From Oscillospiraceae bacterium (GTDB lineage Bacteria > Bacillota > Clostridia > Oscillospirales > Ruminococcaceae), in the NCBI GenBank assembly GCA_022508885.1, contig JAFLUG010000004.1:3901-60852 (forward strand): 56,952 nucleotides of DNA, given 5' to 3'. The position numbers and the translations under genes were made by a program. Under the pieces are notes generated by a model. The model was not told the DNA's origin and searched no databases. It saw only the letters and a program-made list of their open reading frames with translations. Numbering within the stretch: position 1 is the stretch's first letter; the number at the start of each line of letters is the position of its first letter. Below, in pieces: positions 15,170 to 23,279 of this stretch.

Positions 15170-16720
15170 TTAAAGTCCGACTCTGCCTGTGCCGTTTATC
15201 AGCTTGTCAAGCATATCATCAAGCGTTGTGGTAAGTCTCGAAGAAGCGCTGAACCATTTCTGATAGTTCATCATATCAACGCCCTCTTCGTCAAAGTCCG
15301 GCGCGGAAACCGAATCTCTCGCGTCAAGAAGCGCGTCGACCGTTATTACCGCCGCGTCATACCGGCTTGACTCATATCTTATCGTTTCCGCCAGGCGGTT
15401 TGAAATAAACGAAATATACTCGTAAACGCTTCCCGAAAAGTCGTGGGCCGTTCCGAACTTTATATCGTGGTTGTCAAACTGTGAGATAAGGTACAAAACG
15501 TTGCTGTTCTGAAGCGTGACCTCTCCCGTTTCCTCGTCTACGATCTCATCATAGCCGTATCCGTAGAGTCCCGTGCTCGGGTCAAAGTATCTGGTTTTTC
15601 CTATCATTGTCGGATCGCGGAGCCAGCTTTCCGAAACGCGGATATTTCCCGCCGTGATAAGCGCGCCCTCTTTGTCCGCGCTGAACATATTTCTCGAGGA
15701 ATCCTCGTCGCCGCCGTTCGCGGTGTTGAATATGGTAGCTACCGTTCTCGCAAACTCGTTGATAGCGCTCTTAAAGTACGCTATGCCGTGGTAGCCGTTC
15801 TGACGTCCGGTGGCATAAACGCCGTTTCCGTTGAGCATATCCACATAGCCCTTAAGCGCGCCCGACTCAAGATTAAGCTCCTCGCCGCTTTCAAAGAACA
15901 AGATCGCCGTTCCGTGGGTCTCATAGTCCTTCATCATTATGTGGTTTGTCTTGCCCTTTGGGCCGTTGAGTATCTCCACACCGCCCATGCTTACGGAAAA
16001 GGTTCCGTTTGCATGCTGCTTTACTTCTATGTTTCCGTATGTGGCAAGCTCGTCTATGTAGAGGTTCATCTCGTCGTAAAGCTCGTTGGGTCCGTACTCG
16101 TCGTTATAATGAAGCTTTTCCTTCTCGATCTTGTCGTTGAGCTTTCTCATTTCCTCGAGCATCTCGTTGATATGCAGAACGGTATCCTTCAGCTCGCCCG
16201 AGTATGTATTCTCGACCTGCTTTATCTCGTTTGAATAGGTGTTGAGCAGTTTGCAGAGATTTGTCGCGTTATTTACGCACAGCGTCGCTATTTCGGTGCT
16301 ATCGGGCTTTTCCATTGAGTAAGCCTGAAGCGCGTTGAAGAACTGCTGTGTAAAATACTGCAGACCGTCTGTCTCAAAGTCGTCGAGTATGTCCTCGATG
16401 TCGGAAAGTATCTTGGTCATCTTTTCCGTTTCGGACTCGGTAGCAACGTTCGCGCGGTATCTCTTGTCGATGTAGATGTCGCGTATCTGGCTTACTCCGT
16501 AGGAGTTTACGCCCTGACCCGCTATCGAGAGCGTCTGGCTCGGGCTGTTCCAGCCGAGATTGGGAAATCCCGAAATATACATCGAGTAGAGGTCTACTCG
16601 CTGTCTGGTATAACCCGGCGTGTTTATGTTTGAAATGTTGTTGCCGACGATATCGATACACTTCTGTGCCATTTGAAGAGTGCGCTTCTGTGCTTCAAAA
16701 CCCAAGAAAGTAGGACGCAT
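15170..16720 (-). CDS. flgK: Flagellar hook-associated protein 1 (FlgK)
   Basis: A 516-residue protein that caps the hook and joins FlgL. The rod/hook-family N-terminal signature is complete: FLGFEAQKRTLQMAQKCIDIVGNN-type helix followed by ISNINTPGYTRQRVDL. The C-terminal DUF1078-type helix (DEEGVDMMNYQKWFSASSRL, with final TTLDDMLDKLIN) is typical. The exported substrate is carried by FlgN, encoded directly upstream. Ribosome site GAGGTGG. Confidence 0.94.
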   Translation of the reverse strand: MRPTFLGFEAQKRTLQMAQKCIDIVGNNISNINTPGYTRQRVDLYSMYISGFPNLGWNSPSQTLSIAGQGVNSYGVSQIRDIYIDKRYRANVATESETEKMTKILSDIEDILDDFETDGLQYFTQQFFNALQAYSMEKPDSTEIATLCVNNATNLCKLLNTYSNEIKQVENTYSGELKDTVLHINEMLEEMRKLNDKIEKEKLHYNDEYGPNELYDEMNLYIDELATYGNIEVKQHANGTFSVSMGGVEILNGPKGKTNHIMMKDYETHGTAILFFESGEELNLESGALKGYVDMLNGNGVYATGRQNGYHGIAYFKSAINEFARTVATIFNTANGGDEDSSRNMFSADKEGALITAGNIRVSESWLRDPTMIGKTRYFDPSTGLYGYGYDEIVDEETGEVTLQNSNVLYLISQFDNHDIKFGTAHDFSGSVYEYISFISNRLAETIRYESSRYDAAVITVDALLDARDSVSAPDFDEEGVDMMNYQKWFSASSRLTTTLDDMLDKLINGTGRVGL

Positions 16721-16742
16721 ATTTCCACCTCGTATTAATTAT

Positions 16743-17228
16743 TTAGACCTGTCGGATCGTTTTGGACGGCGAGGATTTTCCCCCCGCTACCTTGGAAGCG
16801 TTTTTGTTGTATGTCTCGGGACGCTCTAAAAATCCCGCGCGCTCTACAAACTCACGCTCGTTGTCGAGCTTTCTTTTTACAAGCTCGGTCGTTTCATCGT
16901 TTATCTGCTTTATGTTGTTTACAAGCTCTCTGAGCTGATTCGCGAGCATCGTCATCTTCGGCTTGTACTCTTCGGGAGCCTCCGCCGAAAGCTCGCTAAG
17001 ACTTTTTCCGCCGATGCCGAGCCCCTCGAAAAGCGCTAACCTTTTCTCCTCGAGAGAACGGCTTTTCATGACATAAGCCTGCTCGTCGTTGAGAGAATCC
17101 GTAAGCCAATCGAGATCGTCCGCGAGAATTTTAGTGTGCTTTTTCATGAGAAACACCGTAAGCTCGCGGTAAAAATCGGTGTTTATCTCAAGGCACTTGA
17201 TAACAGCCTTTGCTGTAGTGGAATTCAT
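16743..17228 (-). CDS. flgN: FlgN-like chaperone for FlgK and FlgL
   Basis: A 161-residue helical cytoplasmic protein between flgM and flgK, the usual place of FlgN. It has long amphipathic helices, a conserved-looking LxxLxxLLxxE-type start (DFYRELTVFLMKKHTKILADDL) and the central loop with LGIGGKSLSELSAEAP, as in Firmicutes FlgN. The C-terminus is basic and probably disordered. The start lies 4 nt after the flgM stop, indicating coupled translation. Confidence 0.8.
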   Translation of the reverse strand: MNSTTAKAVIKCLEINTDFYRELTVFLMKKHTKILADDLDWLTDSLNDEQAYVMKSRSLEEKRLALFEGLGIGGKSLSELSAEAPEEYKPKMTMLANQLRELVNNIKQINDETTELVKRKLDNEREFVERAGFLERPETYNKNASKVAGGKSSPSKTIRQV

Positions 17229-17232
17229 ATTT

Positions 17233-17505
17233 TCACCCCATAAGAATCAAAGCCGCAAGCTCGCTCGCCGCGCTGCTGCTGTTGTTGTTTTCAGCCTCAG
17301 CCGCCGCCTCGACAAGCTCCGCGGGCGTTGCGTCCGCCTTTATTTCCGCGGCTATCTGCGCCTTGGCTGTGGCGATGGCGCTTTCAAAGCCGAACAAGAT
17401 CTTGTCGGTGTTTGTCACGGCAGACTTTGCAGTCGGCTTTTTCGGCGCGGAAGTTTTATTTGCGGCGTAGGTTGAAATAATTCCGTTCACCCTTTTGATC
17501 TCCAT
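17233..17505 (-). CDS. flgM: Anti-sigma-D factor FlgM (divergent)
   Basis: A 90-residue small protein at the head of the late flagellar operon. It is disordered at the N-terminus (Lys/Pro/Thr-rich) and helical after residue 32 (DKILFGFESAIATAKAQIA). Position before flgN-flgK and size fit FlgM, which holds sigma-D until the hook is finished; residue identity with known FlgM is weak, so the call rests largely on context. Ribosome site AAGGAGGTCGGC. It is behind a sigma-D-type promoter, which would give the usual negative feedback. Confidence 0.65.
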   Translation of the reverse strand: MEIKRVNGIISTYAANKTSAPKKPTAKSAVTNTDKILFGFESAIATAKAQIAAEIKADATPAELVEAAAEAENNNSSSAASELAALILMG

Positions 17506-17521
17506 AAATGCCGACCTCCTT

Positions 17522-17563
17522 ATCTGAATTATTACGCATCTGATTTATTATGCATCTGATTTA
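17522..17563 (-). repeat. Three tandem 16-bp repeats in the flgM leader
   Basis: On the plus strand ATCTGAATTATTACGC (17522-17537), ATCTGATTTATTATGC (17538-17553) and ATCTGATTTA (17554-17563, third copy diverging after 10 bases). They lie between the start site and the flgM ribosome site. Their role is unknown; a repeat-length change here would alter leader length. Confidence 0.75.
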
Positions 17564-17571
17564 CCGGTGCG

Positions 17572-17607
17572 TTTCGCGGATATCCGCGAAAGGGTACAGA
17601 ATACCCT
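17572..17607 (-). promoter_or_regulatory. Two hairpins near the 5' end of the flagellar mRNA
   Basis: The perfect palindrome TTTCGCGGATATCCGCGAAA (17572-17591) and GGGTACAGAATACCC (17593-17607) follow the sigma-D-type promoter within about 40 nt. They may stabilise the mRNA or bind a regulator. Confidence 0.6.
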
Positions 17608-17615
17608 CAATTTAT

Positions 17616-17642
17616 ATATCGTCACAAATGTTCAGAACTTTA
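17616..17642 (-). promoter_or_regulatory. Sigma-D (sigma-28) type promoter of the flgM-fliT operon
   Basis: On the minus strand TAAA (17639-17642), 15 bp, GACGATAT (17616-17623), against the consensus TAAA-N15-GCCGATAT (one mismatch in the -10). The operon content (flgM, flgN, flgK, flgL, fliD, fliS) is exactly the class usually read by this sigma factor. Confidence 0.8.
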
Positions 17643-17662
17643 GCCTTTTACGACATTTTTTT

Positions 17663-17730
17663 AAAAAAATATCCGCGCAGGGCGAGCCGCACGATGTTTT
17701 GCGTCGTGCGATCCCCAATACCGCGGATAT
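17663..17730 (-). terminator. Terminator of the pilin operon
   Basis: On the minus strand a long stem formed by the 9-bp arms ATATCCGCG/CGCGGATAT (17722-17730 with 17669-17677) encloses a second hairpin CGCACGA/TCGTGCG (17688-17694/17704-17710) and is followed by seven Ts (17663-17669). It isolates the pilin genes from the flagellar operon. Confidence 0.85.
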
Positions 17731-17741
17731 CAGATCGTCAA

Positions 17742-18524
17742 TTAAAGAGCAAAATATGTTCCGTAATCTCCTATGTAATCGTTTGAGCCGGGCATCTTCC
17801 TGCTCGACTGAATGCCGAAATAATCGCCGGTCGAAATCATACCAAGATCGGTTACAAGGAGATTTGCCTGCTTATAAGCCTCAAAACCGCCGGCGCCCGT
17901 GTCGACGTCGCCGTTTTCATAGCGCGGGAGCTGATAGTCGCCGTAACCCGCGAAAACCACCTTGAGAAGGTTACTGCCGAGATTGGTGCTCTGCTGTAAG
18001 GTGGTATCATACTCGATAAGCGCGTAATAGCTGCCGTCCGCGGCCTGAAAAGCCGTCTGAAGCTCGGGCGTTATCTTATCAAGAAAAGCCTTGCCGTTGC
18101 CCGAAGCGATCTCGTTCGGGTTTGTGCTTCTGTGCTCCTGCGTAAGAACATAAGCCATAGCCACGGCGGGGCTGTTATCCGAGCACGCGTCAATGGATAC
18201 TATCTTGCCGTTGAGATACTCGGCGTAAATGAAAACATATTTCCGGATAGGTCTGTTTCCGCCGAAGTTTCTGTCATAGCACATGATAAAGGTGCCGTCG
18301 GTGTCGCTCGGGCTTTTTCCGGTTATGTCGATCTCCTGCTTGGCGTATTTTGAAAACACATGCTGAATGGCGACATAGAAATCCTTCGCGCCGTTTGCCA
18401 CGCGTATTTTATTCGACTCTCTCGACGACAGAGTGGGTATTATCATAGCCGTAAGCACGGCGATTATGGCGATAACTACCACAAGCTCTACCATCGTAAA
18501 ACCTTTTTTGCGTCTGAATCTCAT
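17742..18524 (-). CDS. Type IV pilin-like protein (minor pilin)
   Basis: A 260-residue class III signal protein. An 8-residue basic leader MRFRRKKG is cut by PilD before F; the mature N-terminus FTMVELVVVIAIIAVL has the essential Glu-5 and the hydrophobic assembly helix. The rest is a soluble pilin head with no clear subtype. It ends the operon of three pilin genes and lies just before the terminator. Its length is above that of the major pilin, suggesting a minor or variant subunit. Ribosome site AGGAGGGA. Confidence 0.85.
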   Translation of the reverse strand: MRFRRKKGFTMVELVVVIAIIAVLTAMIIPTLSSRESNKIRVANGAKDFYVAIQHVFSKYAKQEIDITGKSPSDTDGTFIMCYDRNFGGNRPIRKYVFIYAEYLNGKIVSIDACSDNSPAVAMAYVLTQEHRSTNPNEIASGNGKAFLDKITPELQTAFQAADGSYYALIEYDTTLQQSTNLGSNLLKVVFAGYGDYQLPRYENGDVDTGAGGFEAYKQANLLVTDLGMISTGDYFGIQSSRKMPGSNDYIGDYGTYFAL

Positions 18525-18604
18525 AATTATCCCTCCTGCCGGGTTCTTGTTTTTGTGTAATCTGTAATCGGCTGAATTATCTTAAATATCACAAAAACAA
18601 GAAA

Positions 18605-19177
18605 TCAGCCGTTTAAAATCTGCGGGGAAGTTCCGATAACGGTCCCGTCTGCCGCTATGCCGTTTGTGCCCGTCCAATAGTCTGTTCGCGAGAAATCGGC
18701 GAACTCGGGCATATCCTGCGTCGACTCATTTACGTTTACGCAGTACGCCAGCGCCGCGATAGCGCCGTTATGTAAATAGCCTATCGCCACAAGCTCGTGA
18801 TAGCCGAGGTTATGTATCAGGTGGTCGTTAAGCGAGTCTATAAGCTCCTGTTCGTTCTCGCTCTTCGGCCAGAAGGTGTCCGAAAACTCTATGTCGTAGA
18901 TGCCTCTGTCGGCTGTTATGGTTATGTACGGATCGTTGTTGATATTCTGGGTCTTGTTTATGGTATGCCCCTTTGCGTCCATCATAGTAAGCCAGATGTT
19001 GACTGACTTTCTTATATCGGTCGCTGAGGTATTTGCCGAGGCGACATTTGCGCTTCTGACAGCGCCGACAATAACGGGAATAAGTATCCCCGCCAATACG
19101 CCGATTATGGCTATTACCACAACAAGCTCTATAAGCGTAAACGCCTTTTTGCTTTTTAAATAAGCGAGTCTTTTCAT
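18605..19177 (-). CDS. Type IV pilin-like protein, paralogue of the major pilin
   Basis: About 190 residues. The leader MKRLAYLKSKKA is cut before FTLIELVVVIAIIGVLAGILIP; the residue at -1 is Ala instead of the usual Gly. An upstream TTG at 19213 is open in frame, but the ATG at 19177 gives a leader of the same length and shape as the major pilin's MIKKLQALKAKKG, so it is preferred. The C-terminus shares an IGTSP motif with the major pilin, supporting duplication. It lies downstream of a hairpin that may lower its expression relative to the major pilin. Confidence 0.82.
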   Translation of the reverse strand: MKRLAYLKSKKAFTLIELVVVIAIIGVLAGILIPVIVGAVRSANVASANTSATDIRKSVNIWLTMMDAKGHTINKTQNINNDPYITITADRGIYDIEFSDTFWPKSENEQELIDSLNDHLIHNLGYHELVAIGYLHNGAIAALAYCVNVNESTQDMPEFADFSRTDYWTGTNGIAADGTVIGTSPQILNG

Positions 19178-19217
19178 ATAACGCCCACCACTCAACCTGT
19201 CCGAAATACGCAATATC

Positions 19218-19239
19218 CCTCGGCGGAAAACCGCCGAGG
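19218..19239 (-). other. Intercistronic hairpin after the major pilin gene
   Basis: CCTCGGCGG (19218-19226)/CCGCCGAGG (19231-19239) with an AAAA loop. There is no T run on the minus strand, so it likely stabilises the 3' end of the abundant pilin mRNA and allows partial read-through. Confidence 0.6.
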
Positions 19240-19281
19240 AATTTTGTGTTTAGTTTTGCTTAGTACTACTGACCGTTAATA

Positions 19282-19929
19282 TCAGGTACCAGCTGCTGCT
19301 GCGCCCATACCGATCTTGGGAGAAGTACCGATGATAGCGCTGCCGGTAGCTACGCCAGCCTTGTTAGCCCAAGAAGAGATCTCCTTAACCTGGCCAGCAA
19401 CGAGAACGTTTGCGATATCGGAAGAAACGCTCAGAACGCCTGCGCCGGACTCATCGCCCTGCTCAACAGCCGCGCCTACGCAAGCGCCGTTAGCAAAGTA
19501 GATTACAGCATAACCGCTTGTGAAGTCACGAAGGGTGTCGCCGAGGTAAAGAGCAAGATCCATATCAGTGTTGGTTCCGTTGCTGAAGGTGTACTTAGCG
19601 GGGGTAGCGTTACCGAACGAGAGAGGATTGGATCCGCTTAAAGTCCATGTTGCGCTCGAGATGCTGAACTCGAGAGCGGTAACAGTACCGTCATCAGCGG
19701 TGCCCTTGAGACCCTGCTTAGCTGTATCAGCCTTTGTGCAGAAAGTCTGGGTGTTGGAGTAGATCTGCTTAGCAAGAGTGTCAGCAGAAGTAATGTTCGC
19801 GTCCTGAACAACGCCGATCATTACAGGAATAAGAATTGCAGCAAGAACGCCGATGATAGCGATTACTACAACGAGCTCTACGAGAGTAAAGCCCTTTTTG
19901 GCCTTGAGAGCCTGAAGCTTCTTTATCAT
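19282..19929 (-). CDS. pilA: Major type IV pilin
   Basis: A 215-residue pilin. The 13-residue leader ends in KKG, followed by FTLVELVVVIAIIGVLAAILIP with Glu-5. The head is Gly/Ala/Ser/Thr-rich with few charges. Three points mark it as the main subunit: it has its own strong promoter and structured leader, a perfect AGGAGG ribosome site, and codons biased to GCT/GCA/GTA/ACA unlike the GCG/GCC-rich neighbours. Only two well-separated cysteines are visible, so the Gram-negative pilin disulfide loop is not obvious. PilD, PilB, PilT and PilC are encoded around it. Confidence 0.88.
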   Translation of the reverse strand: MIKKLQALKAKKGFTLVELVVVIAIIGVLAAILIPVMIGVVQDANITSADTLAKQIYSNTQTFCTKADTAKQGLKGTADDGTVTALEFSISSATWTLSGSNPLSFGNATPAKYTFSNGTNTDMDLALYLGDTLRDFTSGYAVIYFANGACVGAAVEQGDESGAGVLSVSSDIANVLVAGQVKEISSWANKAGVATGSAIIGTSPKIGMGAAAAGT

Positions 19930-19999
19930 AGTAAAGACCTCCTATTATAAAAGATTTTTTATGTATAACCCCGGCGGGGCTATATCCGTGTGAAAACGT

Positions 20000-20040
20000 T
20001 TACAAAAGCTGTTGGTTTTTTACTGTATTTGCTTTTGTAA
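20000..20040 (-). promoter_or_regulatory. 5'-end hairpin of the major pilin mRNA
   Basis: TTACAAAAGC (20000-20009) and GCTTTTGTAA (20031-20040) form a perfect 10-bp stem that begins at the predicted transcription start. A hairpin right at the 5' end commonly protects mRNA from RNase attack, which would suit a highly expressed gene. Confidence 0.6.
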
Positions 20041-20045
20041 TTCAT

Positions 20046-20074
20046 ATTATACATTATCCCTCGGGAAATTGCAA
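20046..20074 (-). promoter_or_regulatory. Sigma-A promoter of the major pilin gene
   Basis: On the minus strand TTGCAA (20069-20074), 17 bp, TATAAT (20046-20051), with TG at the -14 region (AATGTATAAT). The start site is near 20039; the leader is about 110 nt. It makes pilin expression independent of pilB-pilT. Confidence 0.88.
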
Positions 20075-20203
20075 GTGTTTTTTTGAAAAAAATCGCTCAG
20101 AAAGCCATTTTCGTGAATTATACGTTAATTCGGTTGATAACTTTTGTGCGTTTCGACGGAATGAATGTTGATAATGTTGAAAAACATTGTTGAAAAATAC
20201 GAG

Positions 20204-21283
20204 TTAAACGCCCATATCGAGATAACGCTTATACTCGTTTACATCCTGACAGCGTCCTCTTGCTACCGAGTCCTCTATCTTTCCCGAGCGTACAAGGCGC
20301 GCGAGGTCCTGGTCGAGCGTAAACATTCCCTGTTTCTTACCCGTTGCTATTGCCGTAGGTATCTGGAATATCTTGCCCTCGCGTATCATCGCGCGTACAG
20401 CGTCGGTCGCCGCGAGTATCTCAAGCGCCGCGCAGCGTCCCTTTCCGTCGGCGGTAGGCACAAGCGTCTGGGAGACAACTCCCACAATGGCGTTTGCGAG
20501 CTGTGAGCGTATCTGACCCTGAGAGTGAGGCGGGTAAACGTCGATTATACGGTCGATGGTCTCAGCCGCGCCCGTCGTATGAAGCGTCGACAGAACGAGG
20601 TGTCCTGTTTCCGCCGCTTCTACCGCCGCGCTTATCGTCTCAAAGTCACGCATTTCTCCAATGAGTATAACGTCGGGGTCTTCACGCAGCGCCGCGCGGA
20701 GCGACATCGCGAAGCTCTCAACGTCCTGTCCTATCTCGCGCTGGTTTACCATGCACTGCTTGTGCTCGTGGATATACTCTATCGGGTCTTCTACCGTTAT
20801 GATATGGCAGTTTTTACGGAGATTTACATGGTCTATCATCGCCGCGAGGGTGGTGGATTTACCCGAGCCGGTAGGGCCTGTTACAAGCACAAGACCTCTC
20901 GGAGACAGCGCAAATTCGCCGAGGATAGCCGGCAGATTTAAATCCGCGAGCGTGGGGATATCGTCTCTCAGCAGACGTATGGCTACCGCGTGATAGCCGC
21001 GCTGTCTGTACACGTTTACTCTGTGTCTGAACTTCGACGCCGAAACGTACGAAAAGTCCGTGTCGAGTCCCTTTGAGATAGAAGCCTTCTGCTTGGGCTT
21101 GGTTATCTGGTTTATAACGCTTACTATCATATCCTCGGTGCATTCTTCATACCCAGAGAGCTTTCTGATAGAGCCGTGAAGACGAACTATCGGAGGAAGT
21201 CCTTTCGTAAAATGAAGGTCCGAGCAGCCTAAATCCCTCGCCTCGTCAAGTATTCTGTTAATGTCAAGCACACTGTTATCCAT
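20204..21283 (-). CDS. pilT: Type IV pilus retraction ATPase
   Basis: A 359-residue hexameric motor that depolymerises pili and powers twitching. Walker A GPTGSGKST (136-144), the Asp box around TVEDPIEY (163-170), Walker B DPDVILIGEMRD (202-213), the His box GHLVLSTLHT (227-236) and the retraction-specific AIRNLIRE-like stretch (AVRAMIREGK, 295-304) are all present. Cytoplasmic, at the pilus base. It follows pilB by 21 bp in the same operon. Presence of PilT means the pili are retractile rather than static. Confidence 0.96.
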   Translation of the reverse strand: MDNSVLDINRILDEARDLGCSDLHFTKGLPPIVRLHGSIRKLSGYEECTEDMIVSVINQITKPKQKASISKGLDTDFSYVSASKFRHRVNVYRQRGYHAVAIRLLRDDIPTLADLNLPAILGEFALSPRGLVLVTGPTGSGKSTTLAAMIDHVNLRKNCHIITVEDPIEYIHEHKQCMVNQREIGQDVESFAMSLRAALREDPDVILIGEMRDFETISAAVEAAETGHLVLSTLHTTGAAETIDRIIDVYPPHSQGQIRSQLANAIVGVVSQTLVPTADGKGRCAALEILAATDAVRAMIREGKIFQIPTAIATGKKQGMFTLDQDLARLVRSGKIEDSVARGRCQDVNEYKRYLDMGV

Positions 21284-21304
21284 GCTTTTTCCTCCTGTTC
21301 GTTA

Positions 21305-23014
21305 TTATACGGTATAGGTTGCCTTTACAAGCTCGTCCATAGAGGTCTTGCCTGCTAAAACCATCTGTGAAACGTTGTCTCTCAGAAGAAGCGTTCCGTT
21401 TTTCGTAGCCGCCGCGCCGATCTCCTCTGCGGTAGCTCCCGCGGAGATAAGCTCCTTTATGTCGGGGGTTGTTACGATTATCTCGTGGATAGCGGTTCTT
21501 CCCATATATCCGGTGTTGTGACACGTCCTGCAGCCTCCGACGTGCGGTCTGCAAATTGTGACCGGCTCTTTCTTGTTCATCAGCTTAAGCTCGTCGGGGT
21601 CGCTGAGGGTGAATTTCTCCTTGCAGTCGTTGCACAACAGCTTTACAAGTCGCTGTGCGATTATTCCTACCAGCGAACTTGCAACCATGTACGGCGCAAC
21701 TCCCATATCCACCAGACGGACGATAGTAGACGCCGCGTCGTTTGTATGCAATGTGGATAAAACGAAGTGTCCCGTGATAGCCGCTCTTATGGCGATATCG
21801 GCGGTCTCGCCGTCACGGATCTCTCCGACCATTATTATGTCGGGGTCCTGACGGAGTATCGAACGCAGAGCCGCCGCGAAGGTCATTCCCGCTTTTGCGT
21901 TTATCTGACACTGGTTTACGCCGTCTATCTTCTTTTCGACAGGATCCTCGACCGTTACGATGTTTACGTTAGGCTGAGAAAGCTCGCCGAGCGTCGCGTA
22001 AAGGGTCGTGGATTTACCCGAACCCGTAGGACCCGTAACCAGCATAACGCCGTTGGGGCATCTGATTATCTGCTTGAACATCTGGTAGTTATAGTCCGTC
22101 ATGCCGAGGTCGGTTATCTTTCTCGTTTTCTCATCGGCAGTGGACAACAGACGTATAACGCACTTTTCGCCGTATACGCAGGGAATGGTCGAGATACGGA
22201 CGTCGAGGTTTACTCCGTCGATTCGCGTTCCGTAACGTCCGTCAAGCGGTATACGTTTTTCGGCGATGTTCATTCCGCCGAGAATTTTTATACGCGTTAT
22301 TACCGAGTTGTGAAGCGCGGGCGGGATCCTCATCTGCTGTTCTACAAGCTCGCCGTCTATTCTGAAGCGGACTCTTGTTCTGTCCTTGAACGCCTCGATA
22401 TGGATATCCGACGTGTTTGTTCTAAACGCGCTTTCTATCATCATGTTTACGAGCTTAACGATAGGCGCGTTGTCGATTCTTCCGTCGGACTCCGCTTTCG
22501 CGAGATTTTCAGCGAGGTCCTCGTCGGACATATTCTCGCTTTCAAGCTCGCTCATCGTGCTGTCGAGAGCCTGCGTCGAGTAGTACTTCGTGATAGCGTA
22601 CTCTATCTGCGCGCGCGTGGAAATTCTCGCGACAACGTCCATGCCCGTCTGTATCCTCAGGTCGTCAAGAACCATAAAGTTTACAGGGTCGTCGGTCGCG
22701 ACATACAGGCGGTTGTTCTGGAACTGATACGCGAAAACGTTGTGATCCTTCGCCATATCCTCGGAAATTTTATTTACCGCGTCCTTGTTTATCTGTATGG
22801 TCGTAAGGTCTACATACTGAACGTGCAGACTTTCGGCAAGCGCCTTCGCGAGGTCTACGTCCTTTACATAGCCAAGCTCTACGATGATAGTACCGAGTCT
22901 TTTTCCGTTTCCTTTTTCCTTCTGGTACTTAACGGCGGCTTCGATCTTATCCGGAGTTACAAGATTTTTTTCTACAAGCAGGTCTCCTATACGGACACTT
23001 CTCATGGGTGGCAT
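21305..23014 (-). CDS. pilB: Type IV pilus extension ATPase (PilB/GspE family)
   Basis: A 569-residue assembly motor. The N-terminal MshEN/GspE_N domain (about 1-155; RIGDLLVEKNLVTPDKIEAA) binds c-di-GMP in some relatives. The ATPase core has Walker A GPTGSGKST (328-336), Walker B DPDIIMVGEIRD (390-401) and a His box. A zinc-binding four-Cys cluster (C461, C464, C495, C498) is typical of PilB. The ATG at 23014 is chosen over one at 23032 because AAAGGGG lies between them. No clear promoter is seen upstream. Confidence 0.95.
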   Translation of the reverse strand: MPPMRSVRIGDLLVEKNLVTPDKIEAAVKYQKEKGNGKRLGTIIVELGYVKDVDLAKALAESLHVQYVDLTTIQINKDAVNKISEDMAKDHNVFAYQFQNNRLYVATDDPVNFMVLDDLRIQTGMDVVARISTRAQIEYAITKYYSTQALDSTMSELESENMSDEDLAENLAKAESDGRIDNAPIVKLVNMMIESAFRTNTSDIHIEAFKDRTRVRFRIDGELVEQQMRIPPALHNSVITRIKILGGMNIAEKRIPLDGRYGTRIDGVNLDVRISTIPCVYGEKCVIRLLSTADEKTRKITDLGMTDYNYQMFKQIIRCPNGVMLVTGPTGSGKSTTLYATLGELSQPNVNIVTVEDPVEKKIDGVNQCQINAKAGMTFAAALRSILRQDPDIIMVGEIRDGETADIAIRAAITGHFVLSTLHTNDAASTIVRLVDMGVAPYMVASSLVGIIAQRLVKLLCNDCKEKFTLSDPDELKLMNKKEPVTICRPHVGGCRTCHNTGYMGRTAIHEIIVTTPDIKELISAGATAEEIGAAATKNGTLLLRDNVSQMVLAGKTSMDELVKATYTV

Positions 23015-23218
23015 AAATATTTCCCCTTTCATTATTATTTAATATAATAATCGCAGACTAAGGAGCGCGTGATATAGAAGCGCCGCACGATTCGGGCGTC
23101 TGCCTTTGGTAAAGCTTCGCATCTGAAACGAATTTCCAAAGGACGGAAGCCGTTTGCAAGCGGCTCGCCTTAACTGCGTTGATTTTCGGTTTTATTTCTC
23201 CCGGTGTTTAAAATCATC

Positions 23219-23247
23219 TTGAAAATGCCGAAGTTTTATGATACAAT
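23219..23247 (+). promoter_or_regulatory. Sigma-A promoter of pilD
   Basis: TTGAAA (23219-23224), 17 bp, TACAAT (23242-23247). The leader to the pilD start is about 25 nt. The rest of the 265-bp gap between pilB and pilD holds only a short hairpin (23148-23165). Confidence 0.75.
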
Positions 23248-23279
23248 ATAATAAATGATTTTTCAAGGAGGTTCTGACA

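Noticed and set aside
19930-20039. c-di-GMP riboswitch in the pilin leader
   Set aside because: Known Clostridium pilin operons have one, but the conserved core of type I or II is not present in this 110-nt leader.
21767-23047. Long plus-strand frame opposite pilB
   Set aside because: It is an antisense shadow: the minus strand encodes a full PilB with all motifs; the shadow is Arg/Val/Tyr-rich and has no ribosome site.
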